A stretch of 40,413 nucleotides of DNA from Christensenella sp. UBA4379 (GTDB lineage: Bacteria > Bacillota > Clostridia > Christensenellales > Aristaeellaceae): positions 59,366-99,778 of the forward strand of contig DGRV01000076.1 in assembly GCA_002391225.1 (NCBI GenBank). The letters are read 5' to 3'. Below, piece by piece: positions 16,675 to 24,868 of the stretch. Under the pieces are notes generated by a model. That model was not told the origin of the DNA, ran no database searches, and worked only from the letters and a program-made list of their open reading frames with translations. Numbering within the stretch: position 1 is the first letter of the stretch; each line of letters begins with the position of its first letter. The translations under genes were made by a program, and so were the position numbers.

Positions 16675-18089
16675 GCATCCTTTCCCTCCTGCTGCCTGTT
16701 CTTCCTAATCCACCTGTTCAGCAGCCACACCGCAAACACAGCCCCGCAGGCCTCTCCGACGGGCAGGGCCGCCGCCATGCCGGTTTCCCCGAAGAGCTTG
16801 TCCAATATCGTCATCAGGGGAATGTAGAACACCAGCTCCCGGACGAAGGCGTGGAGCAGGGTGCCCTTTCCGTCGCCCATGGCCTGCAGGCAGAAGGACG
16901 CGTGGTAATTGGAAAACTGCAGGGGCGAGGCGATGCAGCGGATCCTGAGGAACAGGGCGGCGTAGGCCAGCGTGCGCACGGCGTTTTCAGCGTGCTCGGC
17001 GTCCCCGACGGAAACGCTCAGGAAGGCCCGCGACACCTGCGGGGCGAACAGCTCGAACAGGACGATGCACAGCAGGGATACGGTCAGCCCCCATTTGCGG
17101 GCGGTGGAGATGGTTTCCCGCATCCGCCCGTGGTCCCCGGAGGCGTAGTTGAAGGCGACGATGGGCAGCATGCCCTGGCAGATGCCGATGTTGACGGCGT
17201 TGGGCAGGCGCTCCACCTTCATCACGATGCCGATGCCCGCCAACACCAGGTCGCTGTGGGCGGCGGCCAGGCGGTTGAGGCTGATGTTGGCCAGGTCAAA
17301 CAGGCCGGTCAGCATGGCGGAGGGGATGCCGACGGCGAAGAGGTTCCTTTTGTCCTCTTTTCGGGTAGCGGCGGCGTCTCTGAGCCGCAGGCTCAGGGGG
17401 GATTCCCCGGCGGCCTTCTTGTAGGCGATCAGCAGGTAGGCGCAGGAGAAGACGTTGGAAAGGGCGGTGGCGATGGCCGCGCCGGTGACCTCCTGACCCC
17501 GGGGCAGCAGGACGAACATGAACAGCGGGTCCAGCAGGCAGTTGAGGATCCCGCCGGCGCTCAGGCCGAGGCTGGCCTTGCCCGCGTAGCCCGTGTTGCG
17601 CAGCAGATGGGCCAGGGCGGCGGCGAGGATGGCCGGCAGGCTGCCGATGACGATGACGATCAGGGCGTAGCTGCGGGCATAGCCGATGGTCTGGTCCGAC
17701 GCGCCGAGGAAGCGGAGCAGCGGGTCCAGAAAAAGGCCGGTCATGACGGAATAGAGCAGGGCGATGGCCACGGCCCCCCAGACGCTGAAGGCGCTGACCT
17801 GCCGGGCCCTGTCCGGCGCGCCGCCGCCGTTCAGCCTGGAAACCAGGCTGCCCCCGCCGATGCCAAAGAGGTTCGACAATGCGACGTTCAGCATGACCAG
17901 CGTCAGCGTCAGCGTGGTCGCCGCGGCCATGTAGGAATTGCCGGTCCGCCCGATAAAATAGGCGTCCACCATGTTATAGATCAGGTTGATCAGCTGGCTG
18001 ATGACGGTCGGTACGGCCATGGTCCACAGGGCCTTGGGCACCGGGACCCGGGAAAACAGTTCCTGCCTGGAAAAAGATGCAGGTTTCAT
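16665..18089 (-). CDS. MATE-family efflux transporter
   Basis: A 474-aa cation-coupled multidrug/metabolite exporter with about twelve membrane helices in two homologous halves. Typical sequences are MAVPTVISQLINLIYNMVDAYFIGR near residue 25 and GIGGGSLVSRLNGGG near 78. The ATG at 18087-18089 is chosen because AGGAGG lies eight bases upstream. The last residues (DANS) and the stop are encoded by a TAATGC-type repeat, so the original C-terminus was probably altered when that element arrived; the loss is tiny and function should be kept. Substrate cannot be predicted. Confidence 0.95.
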   Translation of the reverse strand: MKPASFSRQELFSRVPVPKALWTMAVPTVISQLINLIYNMVDAYFIGRTGNSYMAAATTLTLTLVMLNVALSNLFGIGGGSLVSRLNGGGAPDRARQVSAFSVWGAVAIALLYSVMTGLFLDPLLRFLGASDQTIGYARSYALIVIVIGSLPAILAAALAHLLRNTGYAGKASLGLSAGGILNCLLDPLFMFVLLPRGQEVTGAAIATALSNVFSCAYLLIAYKKAAGESPLSLRLRDAAATRKEDKRNLFAVGIPSAMLTGLFDLANISLNRLAAAHSDLVLAGIGIVMKVERLPNAVNIGICQGMLPIVAFNYASGDHGRMRETISTARKWGLTVSLLCIVLFELFAPQVSRAFLSVSVGDAEHAENAVRTLAYAALFLRIRCIASPLQFSNYHASFCLQAMGDGKGTLLHAFVRELVFYIPLMTILDKLFGETGMAAALPVGEACGAVFAVWLLNRWIRKNRQQEGKDANS

Positions 18090-18243
18090 GGGCAAAGCCT
18101 CCTGGTAAGTCGGATGCAAGACTCTATTATATCACAGCTTCCCGTTTGATGAAATAGAAAAGCTTTCCAAATTCACGGCTCACGCATGAATGCGTGAGCC
18201 TGTTGGCGGGGGAATTTTTCCCCCGCCAATACCACTCCCTGGG

Positions 18244-18288
18244 CGGATTTGCCTGTCGCATCTTCGATGCTCCCGGGCGGCAAATCCG
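18244..18288 (-). repeat. Structured motif II, copy 1
   Basis: On the minus strand: a 10-bp outer stem, an 8-base internal strand GCCCGGGA, an inner 5-bp stem GCATC/GATGC with GAA loop, a 4-base internal strand GACA, then the closing arm. Copy 2 at 39556-39600 has the same lengths and loop, with compensated changes in both stems. Confidence 0.7.
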
Positions 18289-18330
18289 TAAGGAATGAAT
18301 TTTTGCTCCCGGATGGGTTGTGAGGGCCCG

Positions 18331-18382
18331 GAGGAAGGACCAGTGGTCCTTCCTCACCGAACAACGGGTCGGTAGACCCTGG
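18331..18382 (+). repeat. Structured motif I, copy A
   Basis: An 11-bp perfect stem with AGT loop (18331-18355), a 10-base linker ACCGAACAAC, and a 5-bp stem GGGTC/GACCC with GGTA loop (18366-18379), then TGG. The same arrangement with different stem bases is at 39331-39379 (minus) and 39450-39501 (plus). Confidence 0.75.
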
Positions 18383-18537
18383 AAAGCTAACCTCCGCAAA
18401 AATTCTCCTCGAACCGGCAAAGCCGGTCCTGCGGTTTTCCCTGAAGGGGGCATAGCCCCCTTCATAACCCCCAAAGAAGGACACTGCACTTTCGTTTTTC
18501 AAATTCTATTCATTCATGCGGTTGCCATGTTTCCAAA

Positions 18538-18566
18538 TTGACAGGGTCGTCAAACTGGTTTACAAT
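18538..18566 (+). promoter_or_regulatory. Promoter of the NHLP export operon
   Basis: TTGACA (18538-18543), 17-bp spacer, TACAAT (18561-18566). Start expected near 18573, about 37 bases before the first ATG. Confidence 0.87.
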
Positions 18567-18609
18567 AACAGCATGTTTCCCTGGTTCACACAGAAAGGAG
18601 CGGAGGATT

Positions 18610-19065
18610 ATGGATTCAAAGCTGTTCCGGAAGGAAAGCCTGGAGCGGTTTTCATCTCCCGAAGCCCTTCATGATTATCTGCGCGTCACCAGCCCTAGGA
18701 TGTGGATGGTGCTGACGGCGGTGCTTCTCCTCACGGCGGGGTTTGTCTTTTACGCCTCCAGCGCGACCATGGAGGAGACCCTGCCTGTCCAGGTCCGCGT
18801 CACGGTGTCCGGCGAGGGCGAAAACGCCCGGACCCAGGTCTCCGCTGAGCTGCCCCCGGAAATGAAGGGCGTTGTGCAGCCCGGTATGCCGGTGCGCTTT
18901 GAGGGGATGAAGGGCAGTGTGGAAACCGTCTATGAAACGGAGAGCGTGATCGGCATCCTGGTCAGAATGGGAAAAGACTTTGCCGGTCTGCCGGACGGGA
19001 CCTATGACGGCCTCATCGTGACCGACTCGACGACGCCGGTTGGTTTTCTTTTAGGCGAAGAATAA
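18610..19065 (+). CDS. Short NHLM-type secretion (membrane-fusion-like) protein
   Basis: A 151-aa membrane protein. The N-terminus FRKESLERFSSPEALHDYLRVTSPR is characteristic of NHLM bacteriocin-system secretion proteins. One membrane helix follows (about residues 36-55), then a small extracytoplasmic beta domain ending GTYDGLIVTDSTTPVG. Usual HlyD-like members carry a long coiled-coil and lipoyl-like region between these parts; it is absent here, so this is a reduced form. GGAGG precedes the ATG at 18610. It is the first gene of the exporter operon and lies 18 bp before the peptidase-exporter gene, so it presumably joins that complex. Family call rests mainly on the N-terminal signature and the neighbours. 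Confidence 0.82.
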   Translation: MDSKLFRKESLERFSSPEALHDYLRVTSPRMWMVLTAVLLLTAGFVFYASSATMEETLPVQVRVTVSGEGENARTQVSAELPPEMKGVVQPGMPVRFEGMKGSVETVYETESVIGILVRMGKDFAGLPDGTYDGLIVTDSTTPVGFLLGEE

Positions 19066-19083
19066 ATGCTTCGGGTGTAAGAA

Positions 19084-21264
19084 ATGAAAGACAAGAAACT
19101 GAAACAGCCTGTCCGAAAAGGCGTGGCGAAGGTGCCGGTGATCATGCAGATGGAAGCGCTGGAGTGCGGCGCGGCCTGTCTGGCGATGGTGCTGGCCTAT
19201 TACCGCAAATGGATTCCGCTGGAGCAGGTCCGCCTGGACTGCGGGGTCAGCCGGGACGGCTCCAACATGAAAAACATTTTCCTGGCCGGCCAGCATTACG
19301 GCCTGGACGTCCACGGCTACAAGATGGAAGTGGAGGCGCTCAGGAAGCAGGCTTCTTTTCCCTGCATCATCCACTGGAACTTTAACCATTTTGTCGTGCT
19401 GGACGGCTTCAAGGGGAAGAACGCCGTGCTCAACGACCCCGCCCGGGGCGTGGTGCACGTGAGCATGGAGGAGTTCAGCACCTCCTTTACCGGCCTTTGC
19501 CTGACCTTTGAGCCGGGAGAGAACTTTGTCCCCTCCGGCCGCAGGAAGAGCACCATTGCCTTTGCCAGAAAGCGCTTGCGCGGGGCGGAGCCGGCCGTGG
19601 CCTTCGTCATACTGACCACGGTGATCGGCTCCCTGTTTAACATCATCAACCCCGTCATGTCCCGGCTCTTCTTTGACGAGCTGCTCACCGGCCGGGCGCC
19701 GGACTGGTTTATGCCCTTCATCATCGTGATGGCGGCCCTGGCGGTTTTCCAGATCGTGGTGGAATGGGTGCGGACGATTTACTCCCTCAAGATCGACGGG
19801 AAAATGTCCATCGAGGGCAACGCCGAGTACATGTGGAAGGTCCTGCGGCTGCCGATGGCGTTTTTTTCCCAGCGCATGACCGGGGACATTCTGCAGCGCC
19901 AGGGCACCAACGCGGCCATCGCGGGCACGCTGGTCAAAACCGTGGCCCCGCTGGCGATGAACACGGTGATGATGATCTTTTATCTGGTGGTGATGCTGCG
20001 CTACAGCCCCCTGATGACGCTGATCGGCCTGACCTCCCTGACGCTCAACCTGTTCGTGGCCCGGTATCTGTCCAATAAGCGCGTCAACCTGACCCGCGTG
20101 CAGATGCGGGACGAAGGCAAGCTGGCGGCGGCGACGATGGCGGGCATCAGCCTGACGGAGACCATCCGGGCCTCCGGCGCAGAGAGCGGCTTTTTCAGAA
20201 AGTGGAGCGGCTACCAGGCCTCCGTCAACACCCAGGAGGTCAAATTCTCCACCCTGAATGCCCGCATCGGCCTGATCCCCCAGTTTATCACCACGGTGAG
20301 CAATTACGCGGTCCTGTTCCTGGGCGTGCGCCTGGCGATGGACGGCAGCTTTACCCTGGGTAAGATCACCACGTTCCAGGGCCTGCTCGGCGCCTTCATG
20401 ACGCCGGCCATGACCCTGGTCGGGGCCGGGCAGACCATCCAGGAAATGCGGACGCAGATGGAGCGGGTGGAGGACGTCATGGAGACGCCGAACGACCCGG
20501 TCCTCAGCCACGGCAGCCAGCATGCCGGGGAAAGCTACGCCAAGCTGAAGGGGGAGGTCCAGGTCGATCACCTGACCTTCGGCTATTCCCCGCTGGGCAA
20601 TCCCGTCATTTCAGACTTCTCCATGCACATCCGCCCGGGCAGCCGGGTGGCCATCGTGGGCGGCAGCGGCAGCGGTAAGTCCACCGTCAGCAAGCTGATT
20701 ACGGGCCTGTATCAGCCCTGGGAGGGCGACATCCGCTACGACGGAAAACCCATCTCGGAGATTCCGCGCAGCGTGTTCACCGGCTCGGTCGCCATGGTGG
20801 ACCAGGAAATCGTCCTGTTTGAGGATACCATCGCCAACAACATCCGCATGTGGGATACCTCCATCGAGGATTTTGAGGTCGTCCTGGCCGCCCGCGACGC
20901 CCAGCTTCACGACGACATCCTCCAGCGGCCGGGCGGATATCAGGGCCGGCTGATTGAAAACGGCAAGGACCTGTCCGGCGGCCAGCGTCAGCGCCTGGAG
21001 ATCGCCCGGGTCCTGGCCCAGGACCCCTCCATCATCATCCTGGACGAAGCGACCAGCGCCCTGGACGCCAAAACGGAGTACGAGCTGGTCAAGGCCATTA
21101 CCGACCGCGGCATCACCTGCATCGTCATCGCCCACAGGCTCTCCACCATCCGGGACTGCGACGAAATCATCGTCCTGGAAAAAGGCCGCATCGTAGAACG
21201 CGGCACCCACGACGAACTCTACGCCAAAGGCGGAGCGTATACGGAACTCGTCACGTCAGAATGA
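19084..21264 (+). CDS. NHLP-type ABC exporter with C39 peptidase domain
   Basis: A 726-aa peptidase-containing ABC transporter that cleaves leader peptides after a double-Gly motif and exports the product. The N-terminal C39 domain is intact: Q22, Cys28 in ECGAACLAM, His102 in NHFVVLDGF, Asp118 in NDPARG. The transmembrane domain spans about 165-460. The ATPase domain has GGSGSGKST near 525, LSGGQRQRLEIARVLAQDP, IIILDEATSALD and a final His switch in IAHRLST. The form matches NHLP/NHLM bacteriocin exporters. The stop codon at 21262-21264 touches the start of a (TAGGAGG)-type repeat. No NHLP precursor or maturase gene is near, so the cargo must be encoded elsewhere or was lost. Confidence 0.92.
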   Translation: MKDKKLKQPVRKGVAKVPVIMQMEALECGAACLAMVLAYYRKWIPLEQVRLDCGVSRDGSNMKNIFLAGQHYGLDVHGYKMEVEALRKQASFPCIIHWNFNHFVVLDGFKGKNAVLNDPARGVVHVSMEEFSTSFTGLCLTFEPGENFVPSGRRKSTIAFARKRLRGAEPAVAFVILTTVIGSLFNIINPVMSRLFFDELLTGRAPDWFMPFIIVMAALAVFQIVVEWVRTIYSLKIDGKMSIEGNAEYMWKVLRLPMAFFSQRMTGDILQRQGTNAAIAGTLVKTVAPLAMNTVMMIFYLVVMLRYSPLMTLIGLTSLTLNLFVARYLSNKRVNLTRVQMRDEGKLAAATMAGISLTETIRASGAESGFFRKWSGYQASVNTQEVKFSTLNARIGLIPQFITTVSNYAVLFLGVRLAMDGSFTLGKITTFQGLLGAFMTPAMTLVGAGQTIQEMRTQMERVEDVMETPNDPVLSHGSQHAGESYAKLKGEVQVDHLTFGYSPLGNPVISDFSMHIRPGSRVAIVGGSGSGKSTVSKLITGLYQPWEGDIRYDGKPISEIPRSVFTGSVAMVDQEIVLFEDTIANNIRMWDTSIEDFEVVLAARDAQLHDDILQRPGGYQGRLIENGKDLSGGQRQRLEIARVLAQDPSIIILDEATSALDAKTEYELVKAITDRGITCIVIAHRLSTIRDCDEIIVLEKGRIVERGTHDELYAKGGAYTELVTSE

Positions 21265-21688
21265 GGTAGAAGGTAGGAGGTAGGAAGTAGGAGGTGATTT
21301 GTCCGTGAGTCTGATAGAGGAAAAGAGCAAAAGATTTGCGGTCAGAATGATCCGCCTGTATCAATATCTTCGGAACGAAAAGAAAGAGTATGTGCTTTCC
21401 AAGCAGCTGCTTCGGTCCGGTACCTCCATTGGGGCAAATTTGGCGGAGGCCAGATATGCCAGCAGCCGGAATGACTTTGCCGCCAAGCAGTACATCGCTC
21501 TGAAAGAAACCTCCGAAACGATCTACTGGCTTGACCTTCTGTATGAGACAGATTATCTGACCCGGGAACAATACGAAAGTATCCTGAAGGACGCGGAGGA
21601 GCTGCGCAGGCTGCTTACGACTTCCACAAAAACGCTCAGGAGCTAATCACCTCCTACCTCCTCCTTCCTACCTCCTACCTGATTTCAG
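21263..21688 (+). mobile_element. Candidate cassette: four-helix-bundle gene framed by inverted TAGGAGG repeats
   Basis: The left arm (21263-21301) consists of GGTAGAA, GGTAGGA, GGTAGGAA and GTAGGAGG units ending GTGATTTG. The right arm (21645-21688) is its inverted counterpart, opening AATCACCTCC. The gene between them fills the space exactly: its start codon is in the inner end of the left arm and its TAA overlaps the right arm. The whole unit separates two exporter genes that are normally adjacent. No transposase is present, so how it moves is unknown. Confidence 0.6.
21299..21646 (+). CDS. Four-helix-bundle protein (23S rRNA intervening-sequence protein family)
   Basis: A 115-aa all-helical protein of the S23/IVP four-helix-bundle family, recognised by FAVRMIRLYQYLRNE, LSKQLLRSGTSIGANLAEA and ALKETSETIYWLDLL. 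Relatives occur inside 23S rRNA insertions, and the Avd subunit of diversity-generating retroelements has the same fold; the biochemical role here is unknown. The start is TTG at 21299 or GTG at 21305. The repeat arm just upstream supplies AGGAGGTGAT, a ten-base perfect complement of the 16S 3' end. It lies inside the NHLP operon but has no leader-peptide or GG motif, so it is not the exported cargo. An inserted passenger is more likely. Confidence 0.88.
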   Translation: MSVSLIEEKSKRFAVRMIRLYQYLRNEKKEYVLSKQLLRSGTSIGANLAEARYASSRNDFAAKQYIALKETSETIYWLDLLYETDYLTREQYESILKDAEELRRLLTTSTKTLRS

Positions 21689-21705
21689 CTGAAGGGAGAA
21701 CAACA

Positions 21706-23895
21706 TTGGGTTGGTTTGACGAACAGATCAGACAGCGCATGGAAAGCGACCAGAACGTCCTGGAGGATTCGTTTTTCCGTCTGGCCAGCGTGGTGCTGGA
21801 CAAATGGGAAGCCGAACGCCTGGAGGACAAGCGCATCATCGTCCGGGAAGCGCTGGATGACATCCTGAAATATTATCACGAAAAGCCCGTGGAAATCCCG
21901 GACGATATCCAGGATATCACCCGGCAGATGGAGTACGCCCTCCGCCCTGCCGGGCTGATGACCCGCGACGTGGAGCTGACGAAGGGCTGGTACAACGACG
22001 CCTACGGGCCGATGCTGGGCTATCTGAAGGATAGCGGGGCCGCAGTGGCGCTTCTGCCGGGGACGGTGTACGGGTATTACTATGTCGATCCGTCCAGCGG
22101 AAAAAGGAAGCGGGTCACCCGGAAGAACGAGGGCCTTTTTTCCCGGGACGCCCTGTGCTTCTATAAGCCCCTGCCGATGAAAAAGCTGGGCATCCCGGAC
22201 CTGCTGATCTACATGAAAAACTGCATGACCAGCGGCGACCTGATCCTGATCATGCTGGCCTCCCTGGCCGTGGTGATCGTGGGCCAGATCGAGCCCAACA
22301 TCTACAACGTCGTCACCGGCGTGGCCCTGCAGAACCGCAGGGTCAACCTGCTGGCCGGGGCGGCGGCGTTTCTGGTAGCGGCGGCCTTCGCCGGGGAGAT
22401 CCTGTCGATGGTGCGCTCCCTGCTGATGGAAAGGATCAACACCAAAACCTCCCAGGCGGTGGACGCCTCGGTGATGATGCGGATTCTGTCCCTGCCGGTC
22501 AGCTTTTTCAGAAAGTTTTCTTCGGGCGAGTTGTCCCAGCGCGCCACGTCCATCAATTCCCTGTGCAGCATGATGATCAACAACCTGCTTTCGGTGGGCT
22601 TAAGCAGCCTGATGTCCCTGCTGTACATCACCCAGATCTTCCGCTTCGCGCCGGTCCTGGTCTGGCCGTCCATCGCGATCATCCTGACCACGGTGGTGAT
22701 GAGCGTGGCCGTGTCCTTCGTGCAGATCGGCATCACCAGAAGGAAGATGGAGCTGAGCGCCAAGGAAGTCGGCATGAGCTACGCGACCCTGAACGGCATC
22801 CAGAAGATCCGTCTGTCCGGCTCGGAAAACCGGGTCTTCGCCCGCTGGGCCCAGCTCTACGCCAAGGACGCAAGGCTTGAGTATAACCCGCCGATGTTCC
22901 TCAAGATGAGCGGGGTCATCACCACCGCCATCTCTCTGACGGGCACCGTGATCCTGTACTACCTGGCCGTCCGCTCCGGGGTGAGCGGCAGCCAGTACAT
23001 CGCCTTCAGCGCGGCTTACGGCCGGGTCATGGCCGCCTTCTCCTCCCTGGCGGGAATCGCCGTTTCGGTCGCCTCCATCCAGCCTGTGCTGGAAATGGCG
23101 GAGCCCATTTTAAAGGCGGAGCCGGAGGTCGCCAGGGACAAGGAGCCGGTTTCCAAACTGAGCGGGAACATCGAAGTCAGCCACGTCACCTTCCGCTATG
23201 AGGAAAACACCCCCTATATCCTGCAGGACCTGTCCCTGAAGATCCGGGCGGGGGAATATGTGGCCATCGTCGGGCGGACGGGTTGCGGCAAGTCCACCCT
23301 GGTCCGCCTGCTGCTCGGCTTTGAAAAGCCGGAAAAGGGCACCGTGTTTTACGACCGCTACGACCTGAACGCCGTGGACCCCCGGTCCGTGCGCAAGCAG
23401 ATCGGCGTGGTGATCCAGAACGGCCAGCTCTTCCAGGGGGACATCTATTCCAACATCATCATCTCCGCCCCGCAGCTGACGATGGACGAGGCCTGGGAAG
23501 CGGCGGAAATCGCCGGCATCGCCGACGACATCCGGGAAATGCCCATGGGCATGTATACCATCATCTCCGAGGGCCAGGGCGGAATCTCCGGCGGCCAGAA
23601 GCAGCGGCTGATGATTGCCCGCGCCATCGCCCCCAAGCCGAACATCCTGATCTTTGACGAAGCCACCAGCGCCCTGGACAACAAGACGCAAAAACAGGTG
23701 TCAGACGCGCTGGACAAGCTCCACTGCACCCGCATCGTGATCGCCCACCGCCTGTCCACCATCCGCAACTGCGACCGCATCCTTTTGATGGACCAGGGCA
23801 TGATCATCGAGCAGGGAAGCTACGATGAACTGATCGAGAAAAAAGGCGTCTTCGCCGACTTGGTTGCAAGACAAAGACTGGACGGGCAGGACTGA
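21706..23895 (+). CDS. NHLP-type ABC exporter, permease/ATPase subunit without peptidase
   Basis: The second ABC exporter of the pair, 729 aa. It starts at a TTG (21706-21708) seven bases after GGGAG and opens MGWFDEQIRQRMESDQ, which is typical of this subunit. The first ~160 residues form a soluble domain without C39 residues. About 160-455 is transmembrane. The ATPase has GRTGCGKST near 523, ISGGQKQRLMIARAIA and ILIFDEATSALDN. With the peptidase-type subunit it probably forms a heterodimeric exporter. A four-helix-bundle cassette now separates the two genes by ~440 bp, but no terminator is seen inside it, so co-transcription probably persists. Confidence 0.9.
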   Translation: MGWFDEQIRQRMESDQNVLEDSFFRLASVVLDKWEAERLEDKRIIVREALDDILKYYHEKPVEIPDDIQDITRQMEYALRPAGLMTRDVELTKGWYNDAYGPMLGYLKDSGAAVALLPGTVYGYYYVDPSSGKRKRVTRKNEGLFSRDALCFYKPLPMKKLGIPDLLIYMKNCMTSGDLILIMLASLAVVIVGQIEPNIYNVVTGVALQNRRVNLLAGAAAFLVAAAFAGEILSMVRSLLMERINTKTSQAVDASVMMRILSLPVSFFRKFSSGELSQRATSINSLCSMMINNLLSVGLSSLMSLLYITQIFRFAPVLVWPSIAIILTTVVMSVAVSFVQIGITRRKMELSAKEVGMSYATLNGIQKIRLSGSENRVFARWAQLYAKDARLEYNPPMFLKMSGVITTAISLTGTVILYYLAVRSGVSGSQYIAFSAAYGRVMAAFSSLAGIAVSVASIQPVLEMAEPILKAEPEVARDKEPVSKLSGNIEVSHVTFRYEENTPYILQDLSLKIRAGEYVAIVGRTGCGKSTLVRLLLGFEKPEKGTVFYDRYDLNAVDPRSVRKQIGVVIQNGQLFQGDIYSNIIISAPQLTMDEAWEAAEIAGIADDIREMPMGMYTIISEGQGGISGGQKQRLMIARAIAPKPNILIFDEATSALDNKTQKQVSDALDKLHCTRIVIAHRLSTIRNCDRILLMDQGMIIEQGSYDELIEKKGVFADLVARQRLDGQD

Positions 23896-23902
23896 CAAAA
23901 CG

Positions 23903-23952
23903 AAAAGCACCCCTTCCTTCAAGCCTTTTTGGCTTTCAGGAAGGGGTGTTTT
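23903..23952. terminator. Bidirectional terminator between exporter operon and nucleoside phosphorylase
   Basis: CACCCCTTCCT (23908-23918) pairs with AGGAAGGGGTG (23938-23948), with an inner AAGCC/GGCTT stem and TTTTT loop. It is flanked by AAAA and TTTT. It serves the exporter operon on plus and the phosphorylase gene on minus. Confidence 0.92.
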
Positions 23953-23964
23953 GTGATGGACTGG

Positions 23965-24726
23965 TTAGCTACAAATATATTCGGCAAGCCTCAGGGCGAT
24001 GTTAAAGTGCCCGGGGTCGTGCTGGCCGCCGTCGCCGCTGTCCATGCTCCGGTCGTCCCACTCCGGGGCGTCCAGCAGGTCGCCGCCGGTGAAAAAGGCA
24101 TAGAGCTCCAGGCCGCGGAAGTCGCACATGGCCTGCACGCCGGCGCACTCCATTTCCACGGAGATACAGCCCTCCGCTTTCCGCTTTTCAAAGCTGCTTC
24201 GGGTCTCCCGGTAAAAGGAGTCGGTCGTCCAGGTTTTGCCCAGGACGTAGGGGATACCGCTCTGCTTCATGCAGTCCGCTACGGTCTGGGCGTTTTTGAT
24301 GTCGATATAGTCCGCCGCCGGGGCGTAGTGATAGGAGGTCCCCTCGTCCCGGTAGGCGGCGGTGGGGACCATCACCTTCCCGTGGGTAATCTCTTTGTCC
24401 AGGCACCCGGCCCCGCCGAACAGGATGAATTTGCCGCACCGGAACGTGGACAGCGTGTCCTCCATCAGCCCGGTGGTGATGGGCGCACCGACGTAGGTCC
24501 GGTAAAAGGCGAACCGTTTCCCGCCCCGCTCGATCAGGTACACCGGGGTCCGCCCGGAAGCGCACCAAAGAGAGCCCAGCTCCCCGCTGGCATAGCGCTC
24601 CGCCACAAACTGCTCGATCTGCCAGGAAAAAGTAACAATGCACGCATCCACACAAGGAGCGTCCTTAGGCAGGGCAGGCGGATTGATGATGGCGGGGGAA
24701 AGGGGATCAAAAGAGTGGGTGATCAT
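23965..24726 (-). CDS. Nucleoside phosphorylase
   Basis: A 253-aa enzyme of the PNP/uridine phosphorylase superfamily, splitting a (deoxy)nucleoside with phosphate to base and pentose-1-phosphate. Markers are YVGAPITTGLMEDTL, the FGGAGCLDKEITHGKVMVP glycine-rich phosphate and ribose region, and the nucleoside-binding VEMECAGVQAM near residue 195. It is not in the same operon as xpt and the BMP transporter but serves the same salvage pathway. The final residues read FNIALRLAEYICS, and a strong terminator follows. The spacer to topB upstream is filled by TAGGAGG-type repeats. Base specificity cannot be read from the sequence. Confidence 0.9.
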   Translation of the reverse strand: MITHSFDPLSPAIINPPALPKDAPCVDACIVTFSWQIEQFVAERYASGELGSLWCASGRTPVYLIERGGKRFAFYRTYVGAPITTGLMEDTLSTFRCGKFILFGGAGCLDKEITHGKVMVPTAAYRDEGTSYHYAPAADYIDIKNAQTVADCMKQSGIPYVLGKTWTTDSFYRETRSSFEKRKAEGCISVEMECAGVQAMCDFRGLELYAFFTGGDLLDAPEWDDRSMDSGDGGQHDPGHFNIALRLAEYICS

Positions 24727-24745
24727 AAAAACCTCTCGTTAAGAA

Positions 24746-24861
24746 TAGGTAGGAGGTAGGAGGGAGGAGGTAGGAGGTATATGGTCAGACTATAAACCTT
24801 AGCGAACGAAGTGAGCGCTACCTCCTACCTTAGCGAGCAAAGCGAGCGCTACCTCCTACCT
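24746..24861. repeat. Gene-less TAGGAGG element with 31-bp tandem unit
   Basis: A left run of TAGGAGG units (24746-24780) faces an inverted CTACCTCCTACCT run at 24820-24861. Between and within are two 31-bp near-identical units (24798-24828 and 24829-24859) of the type CTTAGCGARCRAAGYGAGCG followed by CTACCTCCTAC. It resembles the arms around the four-helix-bundle gene without the gene, filling the 142 bp between the phosphorylase start and the topB end. Confidence 0.7.
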
Positions 24862-24868
24862 GAATGCG

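Larger units (their letters stand above)
18177..18463. repeat. Hairpin-rich non-coding block
   Basis: The ~490 bp between the MATE start and the NHLP operon hold no credible gene. They hold a chain of perfect stems: 18177-18186/18191-18200 (10 bp), 18205-18214/18218-18227 (10 bp), 18244-18253/18279-18288 (10 bp, motif II), 18331-18341/18345-18355 (11 bp, motif I), 18366-18370/18375-18379, and a long stem centred near 18453. Related motifs recur near 37.95 and 39.3-39.6 kb. Confidence 0.8.

Noticed and set aside
18127..18502. Minus-strand frames of ~110-120 aa in front of the NHLP operon
   Set aside because: They lie wholly in the hairpin-rich block, have no ribosome-binding site and read through structured repeats.
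21299..21646. The four-helix-bundle protein as the exported NHLP precursor
   Set aside because: It matches the S23/IVP family throughout and has no leader or double-Gly processing motif.
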